NCBI GenBank assembly: GCA_963931925.1
Contig: OZ007570.1
Span: forward strand, 38,308,620-38,372,619
DNA length: 64,000 nucleotides
Source of the DNA: Onchidella celtica
Lineage: Eukaryota > Mollusca > Gastropoda > Systellommatophora > Onchidiidae
Reading direction: 5' to 3'
Part shown: one piece after another, positions 20,961 through 31,780 of the stretch
Layout of the letters: every line of letters begins with the position of its first letter
Position numbering within the stretch: position 1 is the stretch's first letter
Position numbers and translations under genes: made by a program
The notes under the pieces: model-generated
Seen by the model: only the letters and a program-made list of their open reading frames with translations
What the model was told of the DNA's origin: nothing
Databases searched by the model: none

Positions 20961-21140
20961 CGTGATCTTAGTTTTTGTTTGTTCGATCTCCATTTCGGAA
21001 AAACTAGTGGTCTTTTAGTTCGCAGAAGAGGTATAATAAACACAAATATTTGGGCACATGTTTAAAATTCGTCGTGACACTTATCAGGCTGTATCACAGT
21101 TCCGATTTATTCTAACTCCTTGTCATAATATTAAAATATT
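20961..21140 (+). mobile_element. MITE-like element, family A, right end missing
   Basis: Starts CGTGATCTTAGTTTTTGTTT and follows copy 1 through CTTTTAGTTCGCAGAAGAGG and CACTTATCAGGCTGTATC to the TTATTCTAACTCCTT block. The right inverted end is absent. Confidence 0.65.
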
Positions 21141-22790
21141 AAATCAGGCTTATGATGGAAATTATAATATTTCTAGCAAATCTCAAATTCCTTAGACAAT
21201 GTTTGCCCTTTGGAGAGGTTTTCCCAAGAACCTGAGCTTTCACCTTGGGCCCGGTTTCACCAGATCCACTCACATAATAACAGCCTGGAGCTAGAAAACA
21301 TAATGCATTAGTTTTTGTAGTTGTTGCTGTTGTTTTTATGTTTCTTTGACAGGTTTGATGCCAGGAATGTGTTTGTTTGTATGTTTGTTTCTTTGTTTTG
21401 AGGGGGGTAGAGTGGTGTGATTAATTGAGCAAGACAAGGCGCTAGGCTAATATGGACAATAAATTTACAGCAATCTGCGATACTTGTCATAAAATCGTTA
21501 CCAAGCACACTGAATGGTTTGTACTGCTGTAGTTAAGTTGCACCCACACCACACCTGTGCCATGAAACGTGGTGGGTCGAATCGCAAATTGCATTACTCG
21601 ATCGAGTATCGAATTTTCATTAATCCTTATTCGAATATTTGACACTGTTCCGAGTCTCCGAGCGCTTCCGTCCAAGCAAAAGAGTCCCGACCGAAAACAC
21701 CGCGAGATAAGCGGAAGTAATGTATTATTGCTTCTTTCGGTCAATAATGGACACTCCTTGATAACATTCTTTGTAACTAAGCTTTTTTCAGACGGCTGTG
21801 TAATTTCGAAATTGTGGATGGATCTGATAAAATCGGGTTAAAGGCGAGATTTTTATACCTCTTTAAAAGATTTAAATAAAATATTTCTAAGATAATTTCA
21901 AACAAAATATTTTAATTGTGAATGCAGAAAAATGGCAAATCTTTCACCGTATCTTCCCAACAATTGCTTTGAAAAAAACAAAAAAGAAAACAAAACGCGT
22001 AGACTTTAGCTGTCGAATAATGAGGTAAGGAATACTCGACATAGGTTGCTATTCGAATATTCGGAATAATTGTGCCGAAAACCCCAATAGTTGTACAGTC
22101 CTGAATAACTTCTACGCATTAGATGTCCGTGTTTAATAACAAGACGCGTGATTACATCTGTATGAATCGCGAGTTGGAGTGTTTGTTGTGTTTTTTGTGT
22201 TTTTTGTTGTGTATTCTGCCATAAATGGCCTGCCTTTACACGTGGTATGTAATATTGGACACATTTTCTTTGGTGTTCAAGCAGTCATAGAATGAAGCAA
22301 AACGTTATGTGAACCCGCTAAAGATTGCTTTGCAGTACATTCGTGGGGAGAAAGAATAATGCACCCCCTGAGATAGCCGTGCATTGTTTAGTTTGAGTGC
22401 AGTTAAAAATAAAGAAATATCTTCTTTTATCTGATTAGAAAAAAAAAACGACAAGTCTGTGTCATTGAAGTTGCAACATTGTTATGAATAGCAACGGTAG
22501 ACTCTGAGGCAATTGAAATTTGGTGCATGTAGGTTTTATCACACGTTCTACCGACACGGAAGTCAAATGTGTTTCATAACTTTAAAACGTTTTGCGAGGG
22601 CTTTACATTAAGATCAGTGATCGTACCCAACAGAAGACAGTGTCAGCTCTCCGTAGCAGTGAGTGCAGGGTCGGCTTATTCGTTTACTAAAGGCATGATA
22701 ATAAGTATTTAAAAAAAAAAAAGGAACTTGAAAAGATTGTGATGGTAAGTTTTATGACAGAATCGCTAAACTGACCCGGTATGTTTGAGG
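21141..22790. other. Unassigned DNA; weak repeat at its left end
   Basis: 21210-21280 (GTTTTCCCAAGAACC.., CCAGATCCACTCACAT) resembles 40235-40300 and may mark an old dispersed repeat. The rest is AT-rich and featureless. Confidence 0.4.
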
Positions 22791-22801
22791 TTTTAGTTTT
22801 A

Positions 22802-23086
22802 GGAGGATCCCTGAGAGTTGTAGGAGGATCCCTGAGAGTTGTAGGAGGATCCCTGAGAGTTGTAGGAGGATCCCTGAGAGTTGTAGGAGGATCCCTGAGA
22901 GTTGTAGGAGGATCCCTGAGAGTTGTAGGAGGATCCCTGAGAGTTGTAGGAGGATCCCTGAGAGTTGTAGGAGGATCCCTGAGAGTTGTAGGAGGATCCC
23001 TGAGAGTTGTAGGAGGATCCCTGAGAGTTGTAGGAGGATCCCTGAGAGTTGTAGGAGGATCCCTGAGAGTTGTAGGAGGATCCCTG
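22802..23086. repeat. Minisatellite, 21-bp unit, 13 full copies plus a partial
   Basis: Each unit is GGAGGATCCCTGAGAG followed by TTGTA. Thirteen full units run from 22802 to 23074 without a single difference that I can see, then 12 bp of a fourteenth. Every unit carries a GGATCC palindrome. Because 21 is a multiple of 3 and the unit lacks stops in several frames, long repetitive ORFs appear on both strands (GGSLRVV and PPTTLRD heptads). There is no start context, splice support or non-repetitive coding extension, so I treat them as non-coding. Perfect identity implies recent expansion. Confidence 0.98.
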
Positions 23087-23100
23087 ACCTCTGCTCTTGC

Positions 23101-23400
23101 TATTTGCTCTTTTCTTTTTCTTGTTTTTGTTTTTTGGTGTTGTTGTATTTGTATTTGTATTTTGTATACTTGTTTGATTCCATGTGGGAGTGGGGTGGTG
23201 GTGGTGGTGGTAGTTAACGTGTGGAACGTGCACACGGGCCATCTACGTCTTTCGTCCTTTTCCGGTAAGTCCAAGTGCTACCATAGGATCAGGGACAGGA
23301 AATTCCCCCAAATTTCCAATATGTCTGCAACGACCGGGAGTCGAACCCAGTACCTTCGGCTGGAGAGGCGATCACATTGCCTCTAGACCAGCGTGTCCCC
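23101..23400 (-). mobile_element. tRNA-derived SINE, copy 2
   Basis: On the minus strand the head shows an A-box, TGGTCTAGAGGC (23390-23379), and a B-box, GGGTTCGACTC (23348-23338). It is followed by CCTGTCCCTGATCCTATGG, GGACGAAAGACGTAGATGGC and CCGTGTGCACGTTCCACACG. It lacks the 38-bp segment found in copy 1. The 3' part has a (CCA)n stretch and an A-rich tail (ATACAAAATACAAATACAAA), which sits directly beside the 21-bp minisatellite. Confidence 0.8.
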
Positions 23401-23957
23401 CTGCTGTTCATTCCTGCCAAACGATGAATACCCGTCACTCTCGCTCTTTCGCTCTGTCCTTCCTTTCTTCTCTCCTTCTCCATGGTTCACCCTATCTGTC
23501 AATCTTTACCCATTGTGTGCTAGAAGGCGTACGTTCACCTGTGCTACACTTGCTCACAATATCCCAGCACTTGCAACAGTAGTGTTTATCAGTGAGATGC
23601 ATCACCGTTTGAACATCGATCCACGCAGATCTGATATTTAATGCGCAAATCGGTGGCCTTGCTCGAAAAGCCTGATCACTTTATAAAAAAAAATGTGTTA
23701 CGCTGGGTTTGATGAAACAGTCAGATAGCTTGTGACCAAATGATTGTGCCCTGAGGACAAACACCAGACCATCAAATGGATCTGTTCTTGCAGAATTCAC
23801 CGTAAATTTACGTCCCTGGTTTCATGGATCGATTTCGTTTAAAACTGCTGCTAACAGGGGCACAACGCAACAGTGCTTTGAATGAGCTGATACTGACTTT
23901 CGAATAGAACATTTTGTAATTGTGTTATGTTAATAGAGGGCCATAGTATGACGGTAA
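23401..23957. other. Unassigned DNA
   Basis: Pyrimidine-rich at 23430-23490, otherwise nothing recognisable. Confidence 0.5.
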
Positions 23958-24222
23958 TGTATCGAGGCCTTTGTTCCTGTTTGTTTGTTTTTTTCTCTGT
24001 TTTCTGAAAATCTGGAGATCTTTTAGCATGTACAAGAGGTATAGATCTAATAAATGCACTCTTGGACACTTATTTAAGATACGTTGTTGTACTAATCGCG
24101 CTGTTTCACAGTTTGGATTTATTTTCATCTCTTATCATAATGACAAAAGCCACAAACTTTTAGCGTCGGATTTCTTAGTGCAAAAAATGGAGTTGGAACA
24201 AACAACAACTGAGGTCACGACT
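23958..24222 (+). mobile_element. MITE-like element, family A, near-complete copy
   Basis: Left end ATCGAGGCCTTTGTTCCTGT, right end GGAACAAACAACAACTGAGG then TCACGA. The internal blocks TCTGAAAATCTGGAGATCTT, TAGCATGTACAAGAGG and TTTAGCGTCGGATTTC follow copy 1 in order. Confidence 0.7.
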
Positions 24223-25049
24223 TGTTTACAGAAACAGCGATCACTGGCTCCCTGCAGGGAAACACTTGGATTATCTTAAGAATAGAAGTTTAATTGCTGG
24301 TGTCGTGTGTAGTCCAGACCAGAATAGATGTGAAATAAATTATTAATTTGAGTTCATAGTCGGATGCGACATTCGTGGTGTGTATAACAGCATGTTTGAC
24401 AGTTCCTTTTTTGAAATGTGTATTCAAGACTATCTGGTGTCCAGTTGGAAGCCCTGTACACAGAGAACGCAAACTCCGACAAACAGGTGAAATTTTCCAG
24501 GCATATGCTTAGTGTTGAAAGAAAGACAGTGTGTCTGTATGTGTCAGGGAAGCACACCTTTACCAACTAGACAGTTTAATCGATATTTTCTAATAAGTTA
24601 GATCAAATGTCAGGGTAGCCCATTAAGCTAAATTATTCACTTTGATGCAAGCTTATTGTGAGAGTATTCGGGATGTAAAATTCAGATTGATGCCATGTAA
24701 GGTTACCTTGTTATACTTGTTTTTTATTCTGCTCAAACTTTCCGAAGGAATTGGCTAGTGAATAGCTCAAAGAATAAATTCTTTCGCCACGCAGAGCAAG
24801 TTTTTCATTCATTCCAGAGGATTCCACTCTGCTTATAAAAGTGAGTAAGAATACTTTCCGACAGTGCTGGAGTTGTTTGCAAGGCCATATAGATCTAACA
24901 GTTATTTATTTCAAAGATCTACTGTGGGGTACGGCCGGTGGCACACTGAGTCAAATCGGTTTTGCCTCGGGTTTAGTGTGAGATGTGAATTATGAAGTTT
25001 AGCTGGAACTGTCGTACTTGCGAGACTAATAAAAGTATGCGTAACTAGA
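24223..25049. other. Unassigned DNA
   Basis: AT-rich, no recognisable element. Confidence 0.5.
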
Positions 25050-25157
25050 CGTATTAATCCCTTATTTCAATACTAAAGCCACAAACGTGTGTGTAACGTC
25101 GAATTTCTCAGTTGTGCAAAAAGAGGCTCTGGAACATAATAAGGAACTAAGGTCGCC
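25050..25157 (+). mobile_element. MITE-like element, family A, right-half fragment
   Basis: Matches the right half of the 24-kb copy (AAAGCCACAAACG.., AACGTCGAATTTCTCAGTTG, then AAGGAACTAAGGTCGCCATG). The left half is missing. Confidence 0.6.
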
Positions 25158-26932
25158 ATGTGTTAAACGTACTGAATTTTGTGCTCTGTGGTGCTATACT
25201 TTGATGGTTTTGCAGGAGAACTGCTGTTAAGGGGATCGTTATTTTCCCATTAGTAATTGCGACTACGCATATAAAGGAAGAAAACTTGACTTGACATATA
25301 TCGAGAGTAGAGAAACGAGCCATATTATTGCTGGACAAAAGCAGCACTGACAGTAAATGAAATCATACCTTCAAAACATTTATGGTTCAACACTTTCTTG
25401 TTCCATGTTGACTAGTATGAAAAGAAAAAAAATCCAGTGGCGCGATCAATAATTTAAGTACCTGAAGTGTGACGTAATAAACATTCATTCAAAAGCTTGT
25501 GAAGTGGGAAGGCTTTGCATGTGAATAGATTTTATGTACGTGGTAGTGAATAGGAACGTGATCAGATGCTAATCAAATGTATATTTTCATTGACAAGAGC
25601 ATTCATGTGACATCTGTGCACTGCTGACTGCATTTCTATTGCATTTGTATCGTATTCATGATCTTTGCCCTGTTACCAGTTTTACCAGTAGGTAATGTCC
25701 ATACATTTTACTTTCTGTGTATGCATTCGCGGTGTGTGAAATCTAATCTTTTGTATTTACTTTTGCCAGCTATTTCATTTATTTCACCTCACTTCTCTCC
25801 AGTGACCTTGTGCCACATTTTCTTGAATAGGTAAATTGATCTGTACTTCTGTAAGTCAGAATTTTTCAGTGTCTTCTCGACTTGTGAAAAAAAAAATCAT
25901 TGCATGCGTTCTTTCGTTACCTTGTAAGAATGATTCAGCCGAAGCAAGAAGTGAAAGTTCATCCATGTAAAGAAATAAGAGCATTGTAATAATGTCATTT
26001 CAGGATCGGTCTGTTTCACCCACAAATTAGTGTTCAATCTTAGTCGGTATATTGTCATATCGTTTTGTTTTCTCTCGCTGTTTCTTGTGATGTAATAGGA
26101 ACCACGGGACCGATTCAGAGAGAAACTGAAGAGACCACCAAACACTGGCTACTTGTGTGACAATAATTCGGTTTTCCTGCAGATGGACAAATACACAGAG
26201 TGCAATGCGCACAGTTCTCTTAGGCGGCGATCAAAATGATAAAAAATATTGTGTTCATCAGTCTCATCTCAAAACTGCACGTTTATTTCATTGTTATCAG
26301 AATATCATGTTCGGATTGTGTGCATTTTTCAAATTCAAGTTCGCAGTTCTGCCATGCGAGTCGAATGCTGTCCGAGTATCACAATACTGAAATAGATCTT
26401 CTATATCCCACTGTTTGCTTCACAAGGATGTTTTAATCAGCTTGGACAGGGCTTTGTTGTTGTAGTTTTTCTTCTGCTGCTTTTCTGAGAATAACTGCAT
26501 TAAAATCGTTCGGGGTATACATTCCAGTGGAGGTATTTTTAGGGCTGATGTCATTTTTTTTAACAGAAACATTTAAATATGATAATCACTTAAAGGTAAA
26601 CTCGTGCAGTTAACAGGATATTTTTATACACCACTAATCTTGAGTAGGCTGCATTATCTAAAAAATCTTAAAACCTTTCTCACCCCGGTCTGTCTTCTGT
26701 GAAGCGTTCCTTCATGAAAGACGCAAGTGTTGCGGGACAGTGACTCCACATCGCTAGAACTTCTGAAATTGAAAAGATTTATTGGTAAACGGCTCGGCAG
26801 GAACGGTGTCACAAAGTGTAATCGTCTATCTTCAGTGCAATCTGTTTAAATATTCGCTTCCGTTATTGAGCTTGAATAGTTCAGTGCCTCAGGTTTGCTT
26901 TCTTCCCTGTTAAAACCATTGGTGTGATCATA
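25158..26932. other. Unassigned DNA
   Basis: AT-rich; no exon, RNA gene or repeat I can support. Confidence 0.5.
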
Positions 26933-27350
26933 AAGACTTAGTTTTGAATTTAATCATTTTCCCGAGATACGGTTTTTCGACTTTTGAATGTCTTTAAGAC
27001 ATGATACCTTGCAGGAATATAAATATTAGAATTTTTTTGTTTTTGGAGGATTGTTGCTCTGGGCTTTTGCGCGTCAATGCAGGGACAGAGAGCTATGTCA
27101 TTCCTTATAATATAGTTACCTTTCCCGGGATTCAAGATCCAGCCTGATGCTCTAGTGATAAAGTTCAAGTACACGTCATGATGGCTTAGTGTTGAAATTA
27201 AATTATTTTCACCAATCCGGCTTTTCGGCTTTTGAATCTCGTAAGACCTGATACCTTGGCACGGATAGATAATATTGACATTCCTTATATATCTTTGTCA
27301 AGACCCAGCACCAATTTCAGGTCTTAATGAAAAAGTTCACGTTTTCCGAG
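26933..27350 (+). repeat. Old tandem duplication, ~247-bp unit, two diverged copies
   Basis: Copy 1 (26933-27180) and copy 2 (27181-27350, shorter) share in order CTTAGTTTTGAA / CTTAGTGTTGAA, GGTTTTTCGACTTTTGAAT / GGCTTTTCGGCTTTTGAAT, GACATGATACCTTG / GACCTGATACCTTG and AAAGTTCA. Divergence and indels suggest an old event. Confidence 0.7.
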
Positions 27351-29214
27351 ACTATTAAATTTTTATAATTGAAAAGAGTATCGATCTTCTTTGTTGAGGA
27401 CTGGCAAAGAATTGCTTCAATTAAGCTCAGTTTTGACGTTCAGTCTTCTTTAACCATCATCCATTTAAGCGGAACACCAGAAATTGTTGTATCTGTAGTT
27501 TTGTTCTTTACTTGTAGACTTAATAGATGAAAGTATAAAATGAAGTATTATAAGAGAGTCTATATAGAAGCAGGGTCTCTGGTACCATTATAAGTAAAGG
27601 CTTTGGACTGGAAGGTGCTTGTGGATTCAGCCTTGTCTAGTCTGGTCGGAGAAGGAATACTCATTGGAATCATTTCCGTCATTTAGTGAGTTTATTTGCT
27701 TTGGTGAAGCCCGTATCGTTGTCTAAATTAGATTATTGTGGAATTTATGATAATTATTCATTCATACATACTACTATAATTATTGCTTCAAGAAAGAATT
27801 TAAGCTTACTTTATGTGTGACAGTTTGGTATTTTTCTCTTTTGTTCTGTTTAACTGTAGGTCAGCAGTGAGAGTTGTGTTGAAATAATGTGTCAGTTTGT
27901 TTTATTCTTCTGTTCCTGGGTTTTCATTGTTCTCTTCCTGGGTGTTCTTTGTCCGCAACCAACAAAGTCACTTGATTGAAAAATGGCCGGTATTTGGGTC
28001 GACGCCGTCTTTCGGTGCAGAATCCGTCGTGGCTTATCAAGTTTTGACCTAGTTCCTGAGTGCAGCGTCACGCGCCTACAAATTTTGATGTTGGCCGTGT
28101 CCAGGAGAAAAGGGAATCCCCTGGAACACTCATCAAACGACACCTATTCAAACAGAGACCGTCACAAAGGCACCCTCATCTTTTCATTCAATACTTCGAC
28201 TTGTTTTCAGAAACTTATCAGTCTTGTTCATTTTGTCAGGGCAAATATACCTCAGATAAACTTAGTGATATGGATCCAGGGCACAGTTTATTTTATAAGT
28301 AGGTCGCGTCCCGTTTTGTCTGTGTGTGTGTATTTCCGCATGTCTGTGTGTTTGCGCGCGCGTTCGCGTGGATATGTGGGCCAGGTTGATTCACAAAATG
28401 AATGAAAGTGTGACTCTTTTCCCTTTTTCTTACTCCCCTAATATTGGTATGGTTGCAAAAGTCGAGAGCATTATCAGACCAGCCTGTATTTTCAACGACA
28501 TTTTCAGGAAATCCTACAAAAGTACAAATAGGCCCATTTCTATTTATGTGCCATATATTGACAAGTAAGTGTAGAAAAAAATATATAATCCTGCCCTGGT
28601 AGTTTTGGGAACTGAAACAGTGGCGTCTTTTGTTTCATTGTAGATCTTTCCAACATTTCTGGAGCTCGTCTATGAAATGAGAGGCAGGAATTATCTCGGA
28701 ATGCTTCAACATATAAAAACATTATAGCTACTATTTCAAGTGCCATTCGGGATATCGTTGATAAATAAAATGAAAAAGCTCAGTTGGTCCAAAATGGATG
28801 TGTCCATGAAATTTACCGTCAAAAATTGAGTTATAGTCCGTTCACCGAGGCATGATCACAGAAAACTGCTCATAGCGTTGCAACCGTCGGTGAAATTTGA
28901 ATGTAATTTGACGTGAAGTCTTAGATTTGTGATGAGCCTAACTCAGATCCCACCCCCCTCCCCCCGAATAATTAAAGTAGTTTTGGAGTTTGTTTATTTG
29001 CGGTATATAAATGAAGAGAGCACCCACAAGGGTAAACATTTAGGTGGTTTACTGTAATGATTTAACACATCAATTTGAGCCCCACTAAAATCTGGTACAG
29101 CATGGGTGAGTTTAAAAACAAACTCTCGTGATTGTTCACTGGTAGGCCAACACAGAGGTCAGAGGCGCTGTCAGAGATCTTTCAATTTCAGAATTCCTTT
29201 CATCGTGGATTTAA
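27351..29214. other. Unassigned DNA
   Basis: A short GT/GC alternating stretch near 28318-28365 and a 140-codon frame (27983-28405) without a recognised domain. Nothing else stands out. Confidence 0.45.
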
Positions 29215-29445
29215 ACATCAAAATCAATACGATGCGGAACATTGGAGAACAAGACCTTCAAACTGTCAGACATCCAAAATCTAACTCATGCAGCATTGAA
29301 AACAGTCGCTGCAGAATTTTTCTCCAAGTGAGAGGACCGCGTATCGCGGTTGGAGGAAGAATACTGGCAAAACGAGGGCCTTCATTTTATTCAACCGAAT
29401 CTCGTCAAGTCCAATGGAGACATCCGACTCAGAAAGCGACTGAGA
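29215..29445 (+). pseudogene. Possible decayed coding segment, unknown
   Basis: One + strand frame reads 38 codons, an in-frame TGA (29329-29331), then 38 more codons to a stop at 29446. The pieces look protein-like: KLSDIQNLTHAALKTVAAEF before the stop and EDRVSRLEEEYWQNEGLHF after it, with a heptad-like acidic helix. This could be a relic of a transposon ORF1 coiled coil or an old gene copy, or chance. No family is recognised. Confidence 0.2.
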
Positions 29446-30589
29446 TGATAAAACATTAAAAAATATCGAAAAGTTCTTGCCTGTTTTGAAACAAACAAAA
29501 AAAACAACAACCTTTTTATGGCTAACCTTTCTAATGGGCCTAATGTTGTCCGAAGTCCGCAACCTGATCATTGTATCCACAAGGCCATGCTTTTGCAATG
29601 ACAGGGACTCAAAGGGGAAGTGGTGGTCATATCTTTTAGGAAAGATTTCTGGCAAGATCTTCGGTTTCAGCACTGAAGTAGAAAAAAAAAACACTTTAAC
29701 TCAGATACTGTTCATGGAATTAGGCTATGCATTATTAAGCAGAAGAAAAAAAAAAGGAAAAAAGTGTCCATCTTCAAAATGAGGACGACACACAGATAGT
29801 GTTGGTAGTCTCATTAACTGCTACGGACTCACGTATATGGGGTCAGGTTCTGTTAGTTTAGCCTTAGCTACCTACATTGTGTCCCAGCCAACCTCTCTAT
29901 TCTAGGTCATTCCAAGTTGAAGTCTAGACCCTGGGGGTTTCTAAATCTAGACTTCGGGGTGTCAAAATCTTATCCGCTAGTATGTCAATATTGTCCTAGA
30001 ATGTGGATTTTCACAACTCTGTCAACTGCTATTGTATCTCCCCTCTTAAATATCATTGACGCTTCAATTTCAGCAGAATAGCTCAATGTCATAAAGGTGA
30101 CCAATATTGAAATCTCTCTCTCTAAGGTAAGAATGGCTTTCTGTAATATGTCATTGAAATTCTACGGTGATCTCCCCTGCATTTCGTTGTTAATTGTTCT
30201 TTGTTCGTGTCCATGTGACTGATTGAAAGACACAGAAATTCAAGGCAATAGGAAAATATCTATTTTCATCCAGTGGGTAGTTCTATGACAAGGGCAATCA
30301 ACTCATTGGAAAAGCACCCTACGTTTTCTGGCCTCTCAAATAACCTGTGATGTCGGTGGCTGAGCAAAAGTTAACCATGTTTAACAATCTGGTTGCTTAA
30401 AAAAGAACAGAAACTGTCATATTTCAAATTAAAAGATATAACAGATGTTCGACAGTCTTCCTTCTATTACACTTTGCACCTGCGACGTTCTCCGTGGAGC
30501 GGTCAAACATTGCAGCTATCAGAATATTTATTTATTTTTTTGTATTATTATTTTGCTTAATTTAGTAAATATGTATTTAATTTGATTAA
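29446..30589. other. Unassigned DNA
   Basis: A-rich runs near 29510 and 29740 and opposed open frames at 29281-29782 without domains. Confidence 0.5.
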
Positions 30590-30725
30590 TTGTATCAAGA
30601 TTTCAGGATTCCCTGTCGTCGAGATAGGAAGATTTTGCTGATATCCGCAAATAAGTAAGTGAGGAGCACGAAAACGGTCATGGAAAAGTACGCGCGTTTA
30701 TACACCACCAGCATGTCATAGCACA
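30590..30725 (+). repeat. Local direct repeat, copy 1
   Basis: Shares with 31651-31780 the ordered blocks TTTCAGGATTC, GAAGATTTTGCTGAT / GAAGATTTGGCTGAT, AAGCACGAAAA-like, GGAAAAGTACG and CACCAGCATG. The two lie about 1.06 kb apart in the same orientation. Confidence 0.7.
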
Positions 30726-31650
30726 AGAAAATAGAGAGTCATTTGCCTGTGTACAAGAAATAAATGTCGCGCGGCCAGGTGAAATAAGTCGAATGTCTAA
30801 ATTTGAAGATATTGAAATATATATATATATACAGATTCCTGTGACAGGCAGTTGATGAGAATTTTTTTTTTTTAAATAACAAACAAACAGTCGATTGATG
30901 CCTAAAACTTTTTTTTTATGATAGAAAAACGGCTAAAATGTATGTTCCTGGGAAAAACAAAAACTCGATATATTTCGACCCACCATCGCTAAAGTTCGAT
31001 TTTCTCAACAAGACGTCTTTTGACACCGGACTCATTTCATGTGGCTGCGCGACAAATAATTTTTGGCTAAGCATGCAATAAAAGTAAGCGGTGTCCGAAA
31101 TTTTGCTGACATTGGACACCGTGTAGGGCTGCAAAGTCACGCGTGAAGTTCTGTCGTGAATGGGCGCTCCTTAAGTCACAGCTGCTGGCTGGACATTTAC
31201 TGCACTTGACTTTTCCTACAGGTAAACTGAGCTGGAGTCCTTGAAATTGGTCGCAGGTGTTGGCATGTATTGGCCAATCTATTGTGCAGCAGGTGTCGGT
31301 GTCGCAGTTAAGCTTCATGAATCGCGGTGACGCGGTGGTAATCAGATGTCTATTACCCTTTTAATTGCTGTTCTATTGTGATTCCATTCGTAGACACAAA
31401 CATGTGACCAACTAACACAAATTGAAGACAAAGAAGGGCATGACCTGAAAACAACAACAACAACAAATATTCATTTAGGAAAGTGGAAAAGTGCAATAAA
31501 TTTATGATTTCTAATTTTCTCAAGTTGGAGAGCAACAATCACTCCTTTGCTCACCCTATAAATTGATCCACAAGTAGTAATATTAATTATATGTGAATTT
31601 ATAAGTTTCGAAACAGGCGGACAACCATTAAAAAAAATCAAATGCTGATG
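30726..31650. other. Unassigned DNA
   Basis: A short (AT)n run near 30817-30830 and a (CAA)n run near 31449-31466. Two short minus-strand frames lack domains. Confidence 0.5.
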
Positions 31651-31780
31651 ATTGTGTAAAAATTTCAGGATTCGCTGTCATCAAGATTTGAAGATTTGGC
31701 TGATCTTAGCAAGTGAGAAGCACGAAAAGGTGTCTAGGAAAAGTACGTGGGTTTTGCATCACCAGCATGGTCATTGCACA
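31651..31780 (+). repeat. Local direct repeat, copy 2
   Basis: Diverged second copy of 30590-30725. Whether this is an old segmental duplication or two insertions of one repeat family cannot be decided from two copies. Confidence 0.7.

Noticed and set aside
20562-20993. 143-codon minus-strand gene
   Set aside because: No recognised domain, overlaps a family A transposon end, and about one frame of this length is expected by chance in AT-rich sequence of this size.
22781-23086. CRISPR array
   Set aside because: Units are contiguous 21-bp copies without unique spacers; the same reasoning excludes 61053-61520.
22687-23386. Repeat proteins GGSLRVV (+) and PPTTLRD or Gln/Ser-rich (-) of 147-201 codons
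   Set aside because: Three frames on two strands are open over the same 21-bp minisatellite, and the flanks are a SINE and AT-rich DNA. Mutual overlap argues against any of them.
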